This document shows, piece after piece, positions 53,339 through 64,000 of a stretch of 64,000 bases of DNA. Made by a program: the position numbers and the translations under genes. The DNA is from Gracilaria domingensis (Eukaryota > Rhodophyta > Florideophyceae > Gracilariales > Gracilariaceae), in contig VCMS01000043.1 in the NCBI GenBank assembly GCA_022539475.1, positions 62,001 through 126,000 on the forward strand, read 5' to 3'. Position 1 is the first letter of the stretch. Every line of letters starts with the position of its first letter. The notes under the pieces are model-generated. The model worked only from the letters and a program-made list of their open reading frames with translations, made no database searches and was not told the DNA's origin.

Positions 53339-54053
53339 CGGTGTCGTGATGGAGAGAAGGCAGGATTGTCTGGCTGGTGTTTATGTGAACGCGACAAATT
53401 ACGAGGGTTGTTATTCACAGTCCGGCTTTTCAGAGCACGGCGCCCAGGGCCGGTGCAGCTTTCTACTGATATATGCGAGAACGCAACAAGCCAGGAACGC
53501 CCATTGCGGTGTTGTCGCCGTGCAGAGTGAGAAGGTTCACCACCGAGGCTAGACGCATGTTCTCTTGGTGCCTGTTCGGAGCAATGGATATGTAACATCC
53601 GTTGCCGTGATTGGTCTGGAGTGCCATGGCGTTTGTCGAAATCAACTACAACAGCGTTCATGCGGAATCATGCATGGGCACATCATGGCCATGTCATGCA
53701 GCGAGCATAGCTTCGGTGGCTGCCATTGCAGCCAGGGATTGGATACGCTGCGCAACGGCGGCTGCACACGTGGAAGGGTGCCGAGAAACCTGTACTGTAC
53801 CCTGTATACCCTTGGACAGATTAATTAGATACGCCGTGCAAAACTCCCTTGCGCAAATTGCTTCCCAATTTCTACCTCAACCGCCTTTTCCTGGTCAACG
53901 TGGAGACAAGCATGCTTGTTCATGGGGAGCATGCTATTATTACAATGGCCCGTGAGGAAATCAGCTCCTTTCGGGGAGAGAGGACGAGATCTATGACAAG
54001 GTCCGTCAGCTTATGTGCTTCTTTGTTGTGGTTTTGTGAAACCAGTCTACATT
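53339..54053. promoter_or_regulatory. Divergent intergenic region between thioesterase and glucokinase
   Basis: The two genes point away from each other, so both promoters must lie here. No consensus TATA box stands out. Short frames on both strands have no resemblance. Confidence 0.4.
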
Positions 54054-55370
54054 ATGAGACTTCTCGTGGGCGACATTGGGGGCACCAATGCTCGATTGGT
54101 TCTTTATGAAGCACCAAATGATTCCAATGAACTGTCAAACTACAAGAAAGTATCTGCTCAAAACGTCGTTTCTCAGAAATACTATAAGAACAACGATTTC
54201 GAGTCGTTCACCCAAGTTCTCTCGGCTTTCTTCGCTCTCCCAGCCAATGAAAACTTAAAGATTCACTGCTGCTGCCTGGCCGTCGCCGGACCGGTCGCTA
54301 ACAATCACATCAATTTCACCAATCGAGAGGGATGGATTATCGATGGCTATGCTATAGGGGAAGAGTTTGGCATAGACTCAGTAATCCTCATCAATGACTT
54401 CGTAGCGAATGGGTACGGTTTACTCTCCTTGACCGAGCAAGAACTGGTCACCTTGAAGCAAGGAAATCCCTCCGCACCGGATATTTTCTCAGCCCCTGTA
54501 GCACTCGTTGGCGCTGGTACTGGATTGGGCGAATGCTTCTTGACGCCAAACAAGGATGGAACTGTTACGGCTTATGCCACCGAGGGTGGCCATGTTGAGT
54601 TCGCCCCACGTTCTAAGCTTGAACAAGAGCTGTTATCTTTTCTGCAGAAACGATTGGATACGAACCCAAAGGGAAATGGGGACTTTGCTGAAGGGGATTT
54701 GCTACCTCGAGTTAGCGTCGAGCGACTGGTATCTGGACGGGGACTTGAGAACATCTACGAATTTCTTCGGGAGAAGTATCCAGATCAAGTGAACGAAGCT
54801 TTCGATGAAGAGTATCAAAAATCGACAGAGAAAGGGCGTTTGATCGGTTCAGAGAAGTACAATTATCACCTTTTCATGCGTGCGCTACAGATTATGTTCG
54901 CTATATACGGTGGCGAAGTCGGGAACGTGGGGTTGAAGTATCTGCCATATGGCGGCATATATGTTGCCGGTGGCATTGCGCCTAAGAACATTGAGTTCAT
55001 TACGAGTCGTGACTCGGACTTCATCTTGCGCTTTGAGGACAAGGGAAGAATGAGTAGCTTGATGCCGGAGTTTCCTTTGTATGTTGTGATGAAGGAAGAT
55101 CTGGGCCTTCGAGGAGCACACAATCTAGCATCACAGAATGCTGCAAAGCTCATTTCTAGGAAAGAAGGAACGAATGAAGAAGTTGTAGTAGCAGAAGTTA
55201 TTCCACGGAAGCTGCCGCGCGAGTCTAGTCTCTCCATGTCACAGGCCATACGCGAAGCGATTTCATCATATCCATTGACGTACGCGGTGGTGACAAGCAT
55301 GACAGCCGCTCTAACTGCGACGACGTGCGTTGGTGTACTTCAGATATTGCGAAAGATGAAACGCCTTTAG
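54054..55370 (+). CDS. glk: Glucokinase, bacterial type, with C-terminal membrane anchor
   Basis: Phosphorylates glucose with ATP. 438 residues from the ATG at 54054 (MRLLVGDIGGTNARL); the frame is open 39 bases upstream but without an ATG. GDIGGTN (6-12) and GAGTGLGE (153-160) bind ATP phosphates; LINDFVANGYG (112-122) carries the catalytic Asp; TEGGHVEFAP (176-185) gives the glucose-binding Glu and His. Longer than bacterial Glk (about 320), with an insert near residues 195-290 and a C-terminal extension. The last 33 residues hold a 25-residue hydrophobic stretch, LTYAVVTSMTAALTATTCVG and VLQIL, ended by RKMKRL, which looks like a tail anchor. Putative poly(A) signal AATAAA at 55591-55596. 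Intact. Membrane anchoring is inference from sequence. Confidence 0.9.
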   Translation: MRLLVGDIGGTNARLVLYEAPNDSNELSNYKKVSAQNVVSQKYYKNNDFESFTQVLSAFFALPANENLKIHCCCLAVAGPVANNHINFTNREGWIIDGYAIGEEFGIDSVILINDFVANGYGLLSLTEQELVTLKQGNPSAPDIFSAPVALVGAGTGLGECFLTPNKDGTVTAYATEGGHVEFAPRSKLEQELLSFLQKRLDTNPKGNGDFAEGDLLPRVSVERLVSGRGLENIYEFLREKYPDQVNEAFDEEYQKSTEKGRLIGSEKYNYHLFMRALQIMFAIYGGEVGNVGLKYLPYGGIYVAGGIAPKNIEFITSRDSDFILRFEDKGRMSSLMPEFPLYVVMKEDLGLRGAHNLASQNAAKLISRKEGTNEEVVVAEVIPRKLPRESSLSMSQAIREAISSYPLTYAVVTSMTAALTATTCVGVLQILRKMKRL

Positions 55371-55736
55371 ATATCGCAGTGGAGAATGAAGACACAGAGT
55401 GATGTTCAGTTCTAGAAGGTGCGGTGTTCAACACTAGAATGTACGATGAGGAATCAATCTGCCTCTCTTTTCCAGTTTAGTTGTCAACACAACTGATCAA
55501 TCTGCATCATCTTGACCGCGAGAACTGCCCGCTCAAATTGGCAGATCGTTGATCAGGCAGTCAGACGTGACGCCAATATGTTTGGTTTTGAATAAACGGG
55601 TCAAGAAGTTAGCCAAACTAGTGGTTCAAAGAGTGGGAATCTAGCGTGTTGCAATTTGGTCAAACCTAAAAGGTTTACGTTGTGCGAGGGTGGGTCATAG
55701 AGCGATTGCGCAGATGACCAATATGTAGGACCATTT
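55371..55736. other. Convergent 3' region between glucokinase and ABC transporter
   Basis: The two genes end toward each other. It contains AATAAA (55591-55596, plus strand). No gene. Confidence 0.5.
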
Positions 55737-58065
55737 CTACTCCACGTTCATTTGCTGCGACTTCTTCCATGTTGCAACCTTGGGCTTATGATCGGTATGT
55801 AGCATCTTCAACGCGAAATAGCCAGCGACCCGTAGCAAAATTATCCACACAATCAGCACTGCAATGCTGCCTCCTATAGACAATGAATCTCCCAACTGCG
55901 CACCCCGAATAAGGTCGACCCCAAGAATAGGACAACTCACACCATTATTTGAGTACACGGTATTCGCTCCTTCCTCAACGCAAGCGAAACGTCTTGGAGG
56001 CAACACCTCTATTCTTACCATAGCCTCATATGTATACTATACCATCAGTCAGATGACGCCTGAAGTTAGTACAATGGCAACATGCATCACGACGCAAAAA
56101 TGAGGTGAGTATCGAACATACCTTGATAAAACTTAGGTAACGAAAAGGACTGACAAAACCTGGTGTGTTGTTTGGATCAATGTAGTACCCAGATACGAGC
56201 ATGGAGCTCAGGATCCACAAGGAACCTAGTACTTGAGCCTGTTTGACTTCCATGAATAAAGACGATACCAATAAACCTACACTCTGTCCGACAAGCACGT
56301 TAAGAATCAACACAGTCGCATGAAGCAAGAACGCATGAAGCTTGGGGTTCAAGCCGATAACCCAATACGTAATGGAGGAGTAAAATATAGGCGTCAACAT
56401 ATCTACAGGAGTCTCCATCTATCGAGCGCAGGAATGCATGGATAATGTTGTCAGTACGGTTCGCGGCACAGAATACTATGTCTACAGTAAAGACATTTTG
56501 TTGGAGTGAAAGAGACGTACCATTGACTTTGCAAAATAGTAGGCACTAAGGCGATAAGCACCAGAAGCTCGATCTTTGTTCAGAACCTGTTTTTCAGTTG
56601 GGAAAGCAAACAGTGCATTGAATGTTGAGAAGAACGCGAAAAATATACTCGTGAAGGACAATGCGCCCAAGCGATCTTCAATTGTTGCCTCTATGGGTTT
56701 CATTTGGAACCAAAACAGCGTGGTAATCATGGTGACGGCGAGAACATGAATGACATACATGGGCTGAATCACATTCCCTCGCTTCTGACGAATAGCTCTT
56801 ATAGCAAGAACTCGAACCTGTGAGAACCAATCCGTTGGATACTTGTTTGGTGTGTTGTACTTGTCATGTCTCAAAGTTACGTCATAGTATCGTTTAGAGA
56901 TCGCCCGCCTGATTCGGGCAAGACGAGTCGTTGGGGCTGCCGGATGGTCAAATGCAGGCGCTTGTGGTTTCGCGTCAGAGGAAGAACTGTCATCTTCTGT
57001 AGACTCAACTGATGGATTGTCAGATTGTGGCATTGGTAATGCTATACTTTCCTGTGGCCTACTTCGTTTCCTTGCTAGCATACGAGATTGGTGCATAATC
57101 CCTGGCATGAGTTCGGATGCACGCGTCTTCCAGGCATAAATGACGCGTTGTTGCTGCGAGAGGATTGGCTCATCAGACGAGTTGCTGCCTTGTTCCATTT
57201 CATCATCCAGTGCTTCGTCATCAATGATGAGTTCCAGAACAAAATCGGCTGGGTTGTACGCTTGCGATGGAAAAGGGAATCCAACGGACTCAAAGTAGGA
57301 AATCACCCGACCCGGTGGACCAAAGTACGCTACGTGGCCCGCCGCAAGGAACATGACATTATCGAACATGGCGAAGATGTTACTGGATGGTTGGTGAATG
57401 GTGGCAACAACAGTTTGTCCATCAAGACTAAGTTGTCTTAACAAAGCAATTACAGTAAGCGCCGAGCTTGAGTCGAGACCAGAAGTGCATTCATCCGCCA
57501 ACAAGACGGACGGATTGTGAAGCAATTCATTGGCTATGTTAAGCCGCTTCCTCTCACCACCGGAAATACCTTTGTCAAATTGTTGATCTCCAATGCGAGT
57601 GTGCTGGCAGTTGAGCAGTCTCAAACGTTTCATAACGTTATGCACGAGTGCATCTCGCTCTGCGGACGACAGGTGCGGAACCCGTAGAGCGGCAGTGAAC
57701 GAGAGCGTCTCGCGAACGGTGAGATTAGAGAAGAAAACATCATCCTGCATGACATAGCCGATATGGCGCTTTGTGCGAGCAACTCTTGGCTTACCAGCAA
57801 ACAAAATGTGGCCACTGCTTGGCGGGTGATTGCTGCGTCCCGCTAGCAGATTGAGCAAGGTGGTCTTTCCTGAACCAGACGGGCCCAAGATGGCCAGCGA
57901 TTGTGATGAGCCGACATATCCGGAGATGGAATGCAGAATCTGGGTCGGCTGAGCAAGCTTCTTCAGTCCAAGTCGCGTACGGAACGAGTGCTCCGGCGGA
58001 ATGTGGTAGGACAGATTGGAGAAAGACAGGTCCACGGCTGGCGCCGGTGTAGCATGCGATGTCAT
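55737..58065 (-). CDS. ABCG (White-type) half-transporter, three exons
   Basis: ATP-driven exporter of lipids, sterols or pigments; half-transporters dimerise. Exons 58065-56521, 56418-56122 and 56024-55737 give 709 residues; both introns (102 and 97 nt) fall between codons. Intron 1 starts GTACGT and ends CGATAG; intron 2 starts GTATGT and has TACTAAC. The nucleotide-binding domain comes first, as in ABCG: Walker A GPSGSGKTT (61-69), signature ISGGERKR (168-175), Walker B VLLADECTSGLDS (about 188-200), then the H-loop in ATIHQPSS. A Ser/Asp-rich linker (about 290-390) precedes the membrane domain (FSQVRVLAIRAIRQKRGN, then helices), which continues in exon 2 (IFYSSITYWVIGLNPKLHAF) and ends in exon 3 with a Cys-containing loop and the last helix. 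Intact. The acceptor of intron 2 is less certain. Substrate unknown. Confidence 0.88.
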
Positions 58066-59775
58066 GGTTGGGCGATAGTCGGCAGGTTGGAAAAGTAAGG
58101 CGACTGCAGCGTGCCGTACTGCAACAGCTCTGGGACGGATACGTGACTCTCTATGTTATACTACCGAAGCAAACACTCGCGGTGAACACAGGTTTGATTA
58201 CTGGCGGTCGAGACGCTTTTCTACCCGCGACAAGAAGCGCGAGACAAGACGTGCGCCCGAAGAAGCGGCTGTGAGCAAGTGGAAACATGACGTGTTGCGG
58301 CGGTGCGCTGGCACAGGCTGGCAGAGCGGCGTGCGTGAGCTATGCTCCTAGCTCGATGCAGGAGGGGATGCAAGGCAGAACGAAGATGCATCTCGTCACG
58401 ACGTTCGAGCTGCACGCCAGAGCTCGCTGTATGTGGCGCGCCGGGGGCGTCGCGCGTGATGTGATTGGCTGTAGCGGAGGCGGATTCGTCTGTTTGCCCG
58501 GGCGTTACGTGAGATTTTTGCATGTATGAAACCGGCGTGACGGCGCGCACATGCGCGCCGACGCTCTCGCGCATTCGCTCTCTGCGGCCCGCAGAAGTTC
58601 GGCGGCCGGCGTGAGGCGCTCACGCTTTGGACGACGTTGAGCGCGACGCTCTGCGTTCGTCTGCACAGCAAAGCCCTGCGGGCGTCAATGTCAACATGTC
58701 TAACATTATGCCTTATCACACTTCATCACATTCTCAATCTCTCCCTTCGTCGCCGCTGGCCTCTGGCCAATCGCCTGGCTCCACATTGAGGTTGCCTCGC
58801 CTTTCTTCGATTACTACCGTTACCAGTTGTCGTTGTCAAGCCCAGCAGCAACAGGTCAGGGTTCTGCGTCAATTTTCATACGGCGCCGCGTCTTGCAGCT
58901 CGTGATGGCCGTCGCCGTGCGATTCAGAACCAGACAGCAAGGAGATTTTGCTCTTCAGGGCAGTATACGCTACAAGTAATAGGCATGTACGTGATAACCG
59001 TGCGCTGAGGGTGAACTCGATTAGAGTGCGTACGTGTAACCCGAGAGAGACTAGGGTTAATGTTGAGTGCTTCTGACGTTTCCGGTAGGTCAGACAAACC
59101 GAGCTGCGGGGGAGGGAGAACGGACGGTCGAGGCGCTGTCGTTCCCATGCTTGGGGTTCGATAAACGCGATTGCGCGAGACCCACGCGTGCTGGTTGTCG
59201 TCCATGTCCAGTACGGCGGTGCCGCCTTGGAAACTACCCTATAGTTTCCCACTTCATCTCACTTCACCAAGGAAGCCAGCGTTATGCTAGGGAGAAAACA
59301 CGGGGCGCTTCCGCCGTCCAAAGCCGTGGTTTTGAAAAAAAACCATCAACTTTGCGCACCTCTGCCTACCGAAGGTGCCGACGGTACATGGCACAGAGCA
59401 GATGACCCGCAGCTGCTCTTGGCGCAGAATTGCGACGCCGTCGAACATGAGCGACGTTGATGGCATCATCGGCGTGATGCGTCGCAGACACGTCCGCTGC
59501 GCGAACCTCGCCGTTGCCGGTAAGGGAGGTGCAACGACGGATCATGCCCCAAGTTGGCGCATCTAGCGCGGCTCCAGGCACAGTGCCACCGTGACCGCGG
59601 TGGATGTGCATTGCCGCCCCACGTGTGAGCGCTCTCAACCACCCGATCGGACAGGCCGCGCCCGCAGTCCCTAGGTCCCGATCACCCGCCGCTCGCCACG
59701 GCAGCGCAGCGCCGCGCTGCCGTCGGCTACGACGCGCCGCGTCTGCAGCGCAAGCCGTTGCGCCGCGTGCGCGAC
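58066..59775. promoter_or_regulatory. Divergent intergenic region between ABCG and DHH-CBS genes
   Basis: GC-rich, with many short overlapping frames on both strands and no recognised protein. A Ser/Pro/Gln-rich plus-strand frame, MSNIMPYHTSSHSQSLPSSP (from 58698 to 58905), may be an unknown small gene or 5' exon, but nothing confirms it. Both promoters must lie here. Confidence 0.4.
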
Positions 59776-61461
59776 ATGAAGCGCCTCTGCTTCGCATTCG
59801 TCGCCGCCCCAGCGCTGAAAGCGCGTCTCAAACGACCGCGCGAGCGCCATCCATCGCCGCAACCGCGCCTCATCCGCGTGCGGGCATGCGCGAAGGACCG
59901 TGCCTCGCAGTCGTACGCGCCGCCGCGAGAGCGGTCGCGCCGCGCTCAGCACACGGAGCAAGCCGGCGGAAATGGCGCGTTGGTGCCCAAGGACCTTGAC
60001 ATTGTGCTCACGCATTCCACAGCCGACTTTGACTCACTGGCCGCGGCGGTGGGGCTGGCGAAGCTCAGGGGGCCGTTCACGTTGGTCGTCACGCCCGGCG
60101 GTGAGTCGCCGGCCGTTCGCCGCTTTTTATCTCTGCACAGACAGCTGTATAAGATTCTTAACCCGCATGCCGTTGACCCGATGCGGTTGAGATGGGTCGG
60201 CATTGTGGATACCGTGCGGTCTGATCGACTGGGCGTGGCCGCCGAATGGCCAAAGTACGCGCAACAGGTTGAAGTGTATGACCATCACCTCGGGCGTCGA
60301 TGTGACATTGACAACGACAACTTGAGCGTCGTGGTGGAGCCTGTTGGCGCTGTTGCTACTATAATCTGCGAGAAGCTTCGCGCCGCCGCCATGGACCTCA
60401 CGCCGGCCGAAGCCACGCTGTTGGCGCTTGCGATTCATTCTGATACCGGCTCACTCACGTTTGAGCACACTACTACACGCGATGTGGAGGCGCTCGCCTG
60501 GCTCATGTCTCAGGGGGCCATCCAGCGTTCCATCGCGGAGTTTTCGCATACCATGCTCACAGATGAGCAGCAAAACGCTCTGAGCACTGCGCTGGCAAAC
60601 TTGGAGAGGCATAGCGTCAACGGCGTGGAGATCGCGTCGTTGATATTGAGCGGGCGGACGTTTTTGAAGGGCATGAGCGCGGTGGCCAACGACGTGCTGG
60701 AAATCGCCAACGTGGACGTGTTGATTCTCGCGTACCTCAACTCGAGAGGGAGGAAAGCGAAGAGAAAAGCGCGTGAGCAGGCGGGCAGCGAGTGCGCGTC
60801 GCCGTCGCCGTCGTCGGCGTTGTCGAGCGCCAATGCATCGTCGGACGACCTTGCTGTGAAGCAGCTGTCTATTATCGGCAGGGCTCGCGCGCGCGTGGAT
60901 GGAATCGACTTTCGGAGCTTGTTCCAATCATTGGGAGGCGGTGGACACGCACGTGCGGCTTCGGCGTCGCTCAAGGTTACGGAACAAAAGGCGCGCCAAA
61001 TCGTCGAACAGCTCGTCGCAGACGCCTCAAATCAAATCCCGCAGCCGCACCCGGTGTCTCATTTCATGAGCACCGAATTGGTAACTGTTTTACCGACGTC
61101 GCTGATCAGTGATGCGAGGGCGCTCATGGCGCTGCACGGGCACCAAATACTCCCCGTCGTGAACGACAACTTGTCGCTTTTAGGGCTTATCTCCGTGCAG
61201 GACGTGAAACTGGCTGAGAGAAAGAGGGGATATGCCGCGTATGCAATGCCCGTCGCCGCATGGATGCACCACAACATCGTCACCGTGAGCCCGACCACGC
61301 CTTTTCATGAAGCAGCCAAAATGGTAGCCGAGGACACCATGGGAATGCTGCCCATAGTCGATGACGGCCGGCTTGTGGGTGTTATAAGCCGCATGGATGT
61401 GTTGGTTGCGAGGCGGCTTGTGCCTGAGAACATGATTCATGGTCACCGCAGGTGGACCTGA
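59776..61461 (+). CDS. DHH-CBS phosphoesterase, probably organelle-targeted
   Basis: 561 residues from the ATG at 59776 (MKRLCFAFVAAPALKARLKR). The first ~65 residues are rich in Arg and Ala with few acids, like a plastid or mitochondrial transit peptide. The DHH domain follows: LTHSTADFDSLAAAVG (metal Asp 84 and 86), GIVDTVRSDRLG, VEVYDHHLGRRC (DHH motif, about 169-171), ALAIHSDTGSLTFEHT. DHHA1 with SLGGGGHARAASASL, then two CBS repeats (VSHFMSTELVTVLP; VAAWMHHNIVTVSP..PIVDDGRLVGVISRMDVL). A Ser/Ala-rich insert sits at about residues 330-355. All metal ligands are present, so phosphodiester hydrolysis (nanoRNA or cyclic dinucleotide) is likely. In cyanobacteria DHH-DHHA1-CBS is often fused to a tRNA nucleotidyltransferase domain; here the protein stops after CBS. 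Poly(A) signal AATAAA at 61572-61577. Confidence 0.85.
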   Translation: MKRLCFAFVAAPALKARLKRPRERHPSPQPRLIRVRACAKDRASQSYAPPRERSRRAQHTEQAGGNGALVPKDLDIVLTHSTADFDSLAAAVGLAKLRGPFTLVVTPGGESPAVRRFLSLHRQLYKILNPHAVDPMRLRWVGIVDTVRSDRLGVAAEWPKYAQQVEVYDHHLGRRCDIDNDNLSVVVEPVGAVATIICEKLRAAAMDLTPAEATLLALAIHSDTGSLTFEHTTTRDVEALAWLMSQGAIQRSIAEFSHTMLTDEQQNALSTALANLERHSVNGVEIASLILSGRTFLKGMSAVANDVLEIANVDVLILAYLNSRGRKAKRKAREQAGSECASPSPSSALSSANASSDDLAVKQLSIIGRARARVDGIDFRSLFQSLGGGGHARAASASLKVTEQKARQIVEQLVADASNQIPQPHPVSHFMSTELVTVLPTSLISDARALMALHGHQILPVVNDNLSLLGLISVQDVKLAERKRGYAAYAMPVAAWMHHNIVTVSPTTPFHEAAKMVAEDTMGMLPIVDDGRLVGVISRMDVLVARRLVPENMIHGHRRWT

Positions 61462-64000
61462 CCTGATGTAGCACACAACATAATTAACAAGACGTGTTCA
61501 ACCGTGAATGCGTCCCTTCGTCACTTGTTGTTCGTCTCACGGCAACCTCCGCATTTGACTTGTAGGGAGCCAATAAATGAAGACATGTTGTCCTTCACAG
61601 TTGCTCACACACAATAATGGGAGCCGTCTTGCGTGCTGGGCTCAACAGACTCCGAAACTTTTAAGCCGTCAAAGGTTAATGATGGAAATGATAGCAGTTG
61701 TTGTGGACATACAGTATAGTAATATCGTGAGGGCACGTTCTTGGCCGTTCAGTGGGTCTTGTTAATCAACCAGTCTCATTCGATCTTTAATTCGAGTACT
61801 TATCTCGTCAACTCTTGTCCCGATGGGGACACGTGAATTTTCAGCCAAACTTCTTTTAACGCCTAGCCACGGCAAGGCGGGTTGTTGGTTATGGGAACGT
61901 CGGTCAAACAATTCCTGTTACAGTATGATGTCCAGATATTGTTTGGAAGACAGATGAAGATTGTACCAGCAGGAACAAAAAAAGCACGTCGAGCCGGTAT
62001 AGGGCGCTAAAATCATTCGCCGTGGCAGACACTTTTTTTTGCTGAGCATTCCCGTACAGGTATCTCGATGATGTACTTTTGAGTCCAACACATGGAATGG
62101 ATGGAAAGAAGGTGTGTGTAGTGCAACCCGAAATAGAAAACCTATTCACAGGATTGCTCCAGACCTCAGTCAGAAAGAGACCGTGTCAGGACATCATAGA
62201 ACAGGGAAAAACGGCGACATTCATGGGAAGGCACCCTTAACGTACCTTACGAGTAGCGCACAAAACAAAATGTTGGGGGCATATCGCGTCGCTTCGCGGT
62301 GCAACTGTGTTCTCCGCAATGGATGCAAACTGAAAAAAACTAGCAGAAACTCCCGTTACAATCTTCGCTGGGGTGTTTCGGAAGTGCAGAACAGGTTTCT
62401 GTTTCGAACAAAACGAAACAGATGCTGGGCAGCTCTGTATAATGAGTACTACATCGACGACCAAATTGTCGGGAACAACGAAGAAATCATTACTTTTGTG
62501 CTGATTAAACATGAACTTTGTCGGGTGTCGAAGAATGCTGTCCGTGCTGCTCTTGATTAATTTGAAAGAAGAACCGCATTCGACATGAAAAGCGCGGCCG
62601 TCTCGGTGAGTTGGTGTGGTACCGCAGCGTGTGCTGCACTGGGGTGAATGTGACTGAAATCGATCAGAAGTTTGTGATATCGCTCATCACAGAACGAGTT
62701 CAACGCTCAGAAGTTTGCTGTTTTGCAAGTCCAAGATGATTTGTTTTAGCTATTCTCATTGTTTTTTGTCCGGAAGGTTGGGATGAGCTTGCCCGGTTTG
62801 TTGAGAACACCTCTTTAGCTGGAAAGTTGCTGTTTTTGCATGTCCGGCGTATAATGAAGTTTGTCTGACCTGAAAGGTTGCTGCGATTCGATTTGCTTGT
62901 TTGGACTTTCGAGAATTCTACACCAACTTGGACCAATTCATGCCAAACTTACTTTCAAGACTCCTTCGCCAATATTCCAAGGTCTGGATCATATTCGTCA
63001 TCCAAAGATTCCTGGACTCCCCCAATACTGCTCTGCGGAACATCTGCTTAGCTCCTATGAGCATATGTGAACGTACGAAACGGGTTGTTGTTTGCATGTG
63101 CGATATCCAAGCCTAGAATATGACGCTGCATCAAAGTAAGCAGGGACCGACTGCAGGAAAAGCCAGCGGACGATTACGACGAAAGCTGTCTTGTGCGCCA
63201 CTAGTCAATCCACCGGTATCCCGCTATCACCAAGAGATACCGCAGTTTTTCTCACATAATCTAAGACCATCGGGGAGGACAAAGTACGTCGAGTGTGCCA
63301 TAATGAACACGTTCCTAATCGGGATCGAATATTTCGGCGACCGTGACGCCCTTTCTCATCGGATATGGAATTAGAGTGACCCGGTTGCACAACCTTTGTT
63401 GGGAGGCGATTGGAAACCGCACCGGATGTCTAGCAATGTGTGTGAGTGCGTGCTGTACAGGTTCTTAGGTGATGTTCACCGAGAATCCTAAGAAGTCGAC
63501 CTATCTGCGTCTTGTAGTCGAGCAGTTATTTCGACATTCATCCAAACAGTGTGAGTCAACCTTTTCTGTGAAATAGGCGAGGTTTGCTATAGAATACATT
63601 AAAAGATGTTGAAACGCATGTGGGTATCGACTAGGTTCCCAAAATTATTCGATGCCCATGGTGCACACACCAGTTCTTGGCTTTCTTCAATACTGCTAGT
63701 ACATCGCAATTGTTGGAAACGCTCCGGGTGTAGGGCTGCAGAAGAGTTTCAACAACCACGTTTTTGCGAAACACCTGTATCTATCAGAGAAGCGAGACAC
63801 ATCTCAGCGTGTCGAGTATGTTCGCATCTCAAGACGCGACAGTTCTGCAGTACCAACGGTATCGATAAATACTTCCTCAGAGAGATTGGCCGCTGTTAGG
63901 AGGAGAGAGGACATGATACTTTCAAGCACGTACAGTGATTGCAAATCGAACGCAACGTATGTTAGAAGGATAGCCCTTTCAAGCTGAAAGTACAGTACGC
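61462..64000. other. 3' flank of DHH-CBS gene and unassigned sequence
   Basis: AATAAA at 61572-61577 probably ends the DHH-CBS transcript. Beyond it I see no recognisable gene. The longest frame (plus 62114-62560) has no family resemblance. A weak repeat with GTTTGCTGTTTTGCAAGTCC and GTTGCTGTTTTTGCATGTCC occurs at about 62708 and 62826. Nothing else noted to the window end. Confidence 0.45.

Noticed and set aside
59366-59797. Minus-strand 143-codon frame before the DHH-CBS gene
   Set aside because: GC-driven open frame rich in Arg and Ala, with no recognisable motif.
1-64000. tRNA or rRNA genes and CRISPR arrays
   Set aside because: Scanned by eye for T-arm GTTCRANNC with a matching acceptor stem, for rRNA-like conserved stretches and for regularly spaced identical repeats; none convincing.

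Overview
The window is nuclear DNA of a eukaryote. Short spliceosomal introns (85-102 nt, GT..AG, with TACTAAC- or GCTAAC-like branch sites) can be read in two genes, and the sequence is crowded with eukaryotic DNA transposons and a Ty1/copia retroelement. A red alga is my best guess, with low to moderate confidence. The reasons are a bacterial-type glucokinase, a cyanobacterial-style DHH-CBS protein with an Arg-rich transit-like N terminus, a degenerate RNA polymerase II CTD fragment, and compact genes with few introns. Coding GC content is uneven: the DHH-CBS gene is GC-rich, while the RNB exonuclease segment is AT-rich.

Left part (1-15 kb): two decayed tandem pieces of a DNA polymerase alpha gene; an AT-rich segment bounded by inverted ~100-bp repeats that holds an RNase II/RNB exoribonuclease gene; a small unknown gene; diverged old repeats; and an unidentified ~1.6-kb plus-strand reading frame downstream of a hairpin and a TATA box.

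Middle (15-50 kb) is mobile-element territory: a broken Tc1/mariner, a broken pogo/Tigger, a fossil Ty1/copia element, two Harbinger-type elements, a piggyBac-type MITE and an almost intact hAT. Both Harbinger-type elements seem to have the same plan: two inward-facing genes (a DNA-binding protein and a DDE transposase) with foreign host sequence sitting exactly between their 3' ends. In the smaller element (46121-49942; 17-bp matching ends, ACT target duplication) the cargo is a GC-rich block with a piece of TFIIE-beta. In the larger one (27516-38451; inverted matching ends) the cargo is a decayed ferlin-like gene flanked by fragments of RPB1. The right end of the larger element has been interrupted by a piggyBac MITE, and the left end preserves what looks like the empty site. 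After the hAT lie decayed copies of phosphoacetylglucosamine mutase and ketopantoate hydroxymethyltransferase.

Right part (50-64 kb) is the healthiest host DNA: a DUF1963/YwqG-like gene with one in-frame stop; an acyl-CoA thioesterase with two hotdog domains and one intron, divergent from a glucokinase with a C-terminal membrane anchor; a three-exon ABCG half-transporter convergent with the glucokinase; and a DHH-CBS phosphoesterase. The last 2.5 kb shows no recognisable gene.

A recurring feature is a long frame kept open by homology but cut by a single in-frame stop with no frameshift (RNB exonuclease, SAP-domain protein, ferlin, DUF1963 protein, Harbinger transposase). TAA, TAG and TGA all end intact genes here, so this is not a changed genetic code. 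Point-mutation decay (CGA to TGA in several cases) is the simplest reading.
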